Source of the DNA: Planctomycetales bacterium
GTDB taxonomy: Bacteria; Planctomycetota; Phycisphaerae; SM23-33
Length of the DNA stretch: 13,609 nucleotides
NCBI GenBank assembly: GCA_030631125.1
Contig: DAOVLS010000024.1
Location: 1-13,609, forward strand
Direction: 5' to 3'
Numbering within the stretch: the first letter of the stretch is position 1; each line of letters starts with the position of its first letter. The translations under genes were made by a program, and so were the position numbers. The notes beneath the pieces were generated by a model that had not been told where the DNA came from, made no database searches, and worked only from the letters and a program-made list of their open reading frames with translations. This document shows positions 13,020 through 13,609 of this stretch, piece by piece.

Positions 13020-13609
13020 GCGATCGTCGCGTCGTCATCACCGGCCTGGGCGTGGTAACCGCCGGGGGGATCGGCGTCGCCGAACTGTTCGACAGCGTTT
13101 GCGCGAAGGCCCAAAGCGTCAAACGTATAGACTTATTCGACCCGTCCGGTTTTCCCTGCCAGGTCGCCGGCCAGTTGGACGATTTTTCCGCCCGCAAATT
13201 CGTACCCCGCAATTATCGCAAAGCCGTCAAGGTAATGGCTCGCGACATCGAGATTGCCGTCGCCGCCGCCGACCTGGCGTTCCGCGACGCCGGGATAACC
13301 ACCAAGGGTATAGACGAAAACGCCGTCGATATAGACCCCGCCCGTATCGGATGCAACATCGGAGCCGGGCTTATCTGCGCCGACCTGGATGAACTCGGAA
13401 CAGCCGTTAACACCTCCGTTACCAACGGGAAATTCGACTTCAAAAAATGGGGCGGCGAAGGAATAGGCAACCTCACACCGCTCTGGCTGTTGAAGTATCT
13501 TCCGAATATGCTCGCCTGCCACGTAACAATCATCCACGGAACCAAGGGACCTTCCAATACGATAACCTGCGGCGAAGCCTCTGGGCATCTCGCAGCCGGT
13601 GAGGCAGCA
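13016..13609 (+). CDS. ketosynthase-fold protein (FabF-like) lacking the active-site Cys, chain-length-factor-like, 3' end cut
   Basis: The first 198 residues of a thiolase-fold beta-ketoacyl-ACP synthase family protein. The start MSDRRVVITGLGVVTAGG is typical of FabF-type enzymes, and NMLACHVTIIHGTKGPS (164-180) aligns without gaps to the region before the FabF nucleophile. Where FabF has ATACTSG with catalytic Cys163, this protein has TCGEASG (184-190), so Glu187 replaces Cys; the nearby Cys185 falls two positions early, where FabF has Thr. Loss of Cys is seen in chain length factors (KS-beta) and in decarboxylating KSQ domains, which usually have Gln there. The protein probably pairs with a Cys-containing ketosynthase or decarboxylates malonyl-ACP. 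The catalytic His residues lie beyond the window. The start overlaps the previous stop, so the genes are coupled. Confidence 0.88.
   Translation, partial: MSDRRVVITGLGVVTAGGIGVAELFDSVCAKAQSVKRIDLFDPSGFPCQVAGQLDDFSARKFVPRNYRKAVKVMARDIEIAVAAADLAFRDAGITTKGIDENAVDIDPARIGCNIGAGLICADLDELGTAVNTSVTNGKFDFKKWGGEGIGNLTPLWLLKYLPNMLACHVTIIHGTKGPSNTITCGEASGHLAAGEAA

Overview
The window looks like chromosomal DNA of moderate GC from a Gram-negative-type bacterium, most likely a member of the Planctomycetota (Phycisphaerae-like). This rests on gene content recognised by eye: a DUF4954 protein, a fused sugar-nucleotidyltransferase/acyltransferase of the alternative bacterial GlmU type, and a HotDog/ACP/HotDog/ketosynthase cluster. 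It also rests on intergenic gaps packed with A/T-rich inverted and tandem repeats. The taxonomic call is an inference. No rRNA, tRNA, CRISPR array, transposase or phage gene was found.

Layout. Positions 1-1866 (minus strand) hold a tight three-gene run read right to left: a small two-TM protein with an acidic N-terminus, a PgsA-type phosphatidyltransferase, and ribB, which runs off the window edge. Divergent from it, 2009-2971 (plus) encodes a CE7-family acetyl esterase. A 219-base gap follows, holding a striking nested palindromic structure (2991-3091). Next comes an AmmeMemoRadiSam-B/MEMO1-like protein (3191-4060, plus), convergent with the next block.

Positions 4074-11109 (minus) carry five genes read right to left: nagB, a DUF4954 left-handed beta-helix protein, the GlmU-like protein, a fused ADP-forming acyl-CoA synthetase, and a small acyl carrier protein. 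The first three suggest amino-sugar phosphate and nucleotide-sugar metabolism; the last two suggest acyl activation and carriage. Every gap in this block holds a palindromic or inverted-repeat sequence, and two genes have stop codons inside or directly against repeat units.

From 11327 to the end (plus) lies a FAS-II-like cluster: a FabZ-like HotDog protein, a repeat-built terminator, a good sigma70-type promoter, an enlarged acyl carrier protein with a 40-50 residue insertion, a second divergent HotDog protein, and the start of a ketosynthase-fold protein. In a gapless alignment to E. coli FabF recalled from memory, the ketosynthase has Glu where the nucleophilic Cys should be. It therefore looks like a chain-length-factor or decarboxylase-type partner rather than a condensing enzyme. 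Two dehydratase-like proteins, an unusual ACP and a Cys-less ketosynthase suggest a specialised lipid or polyene pathway rather than housekeeping fatty-acid synthesis. This is the most interesting part of the window, and it is cut by the right-hand edge.
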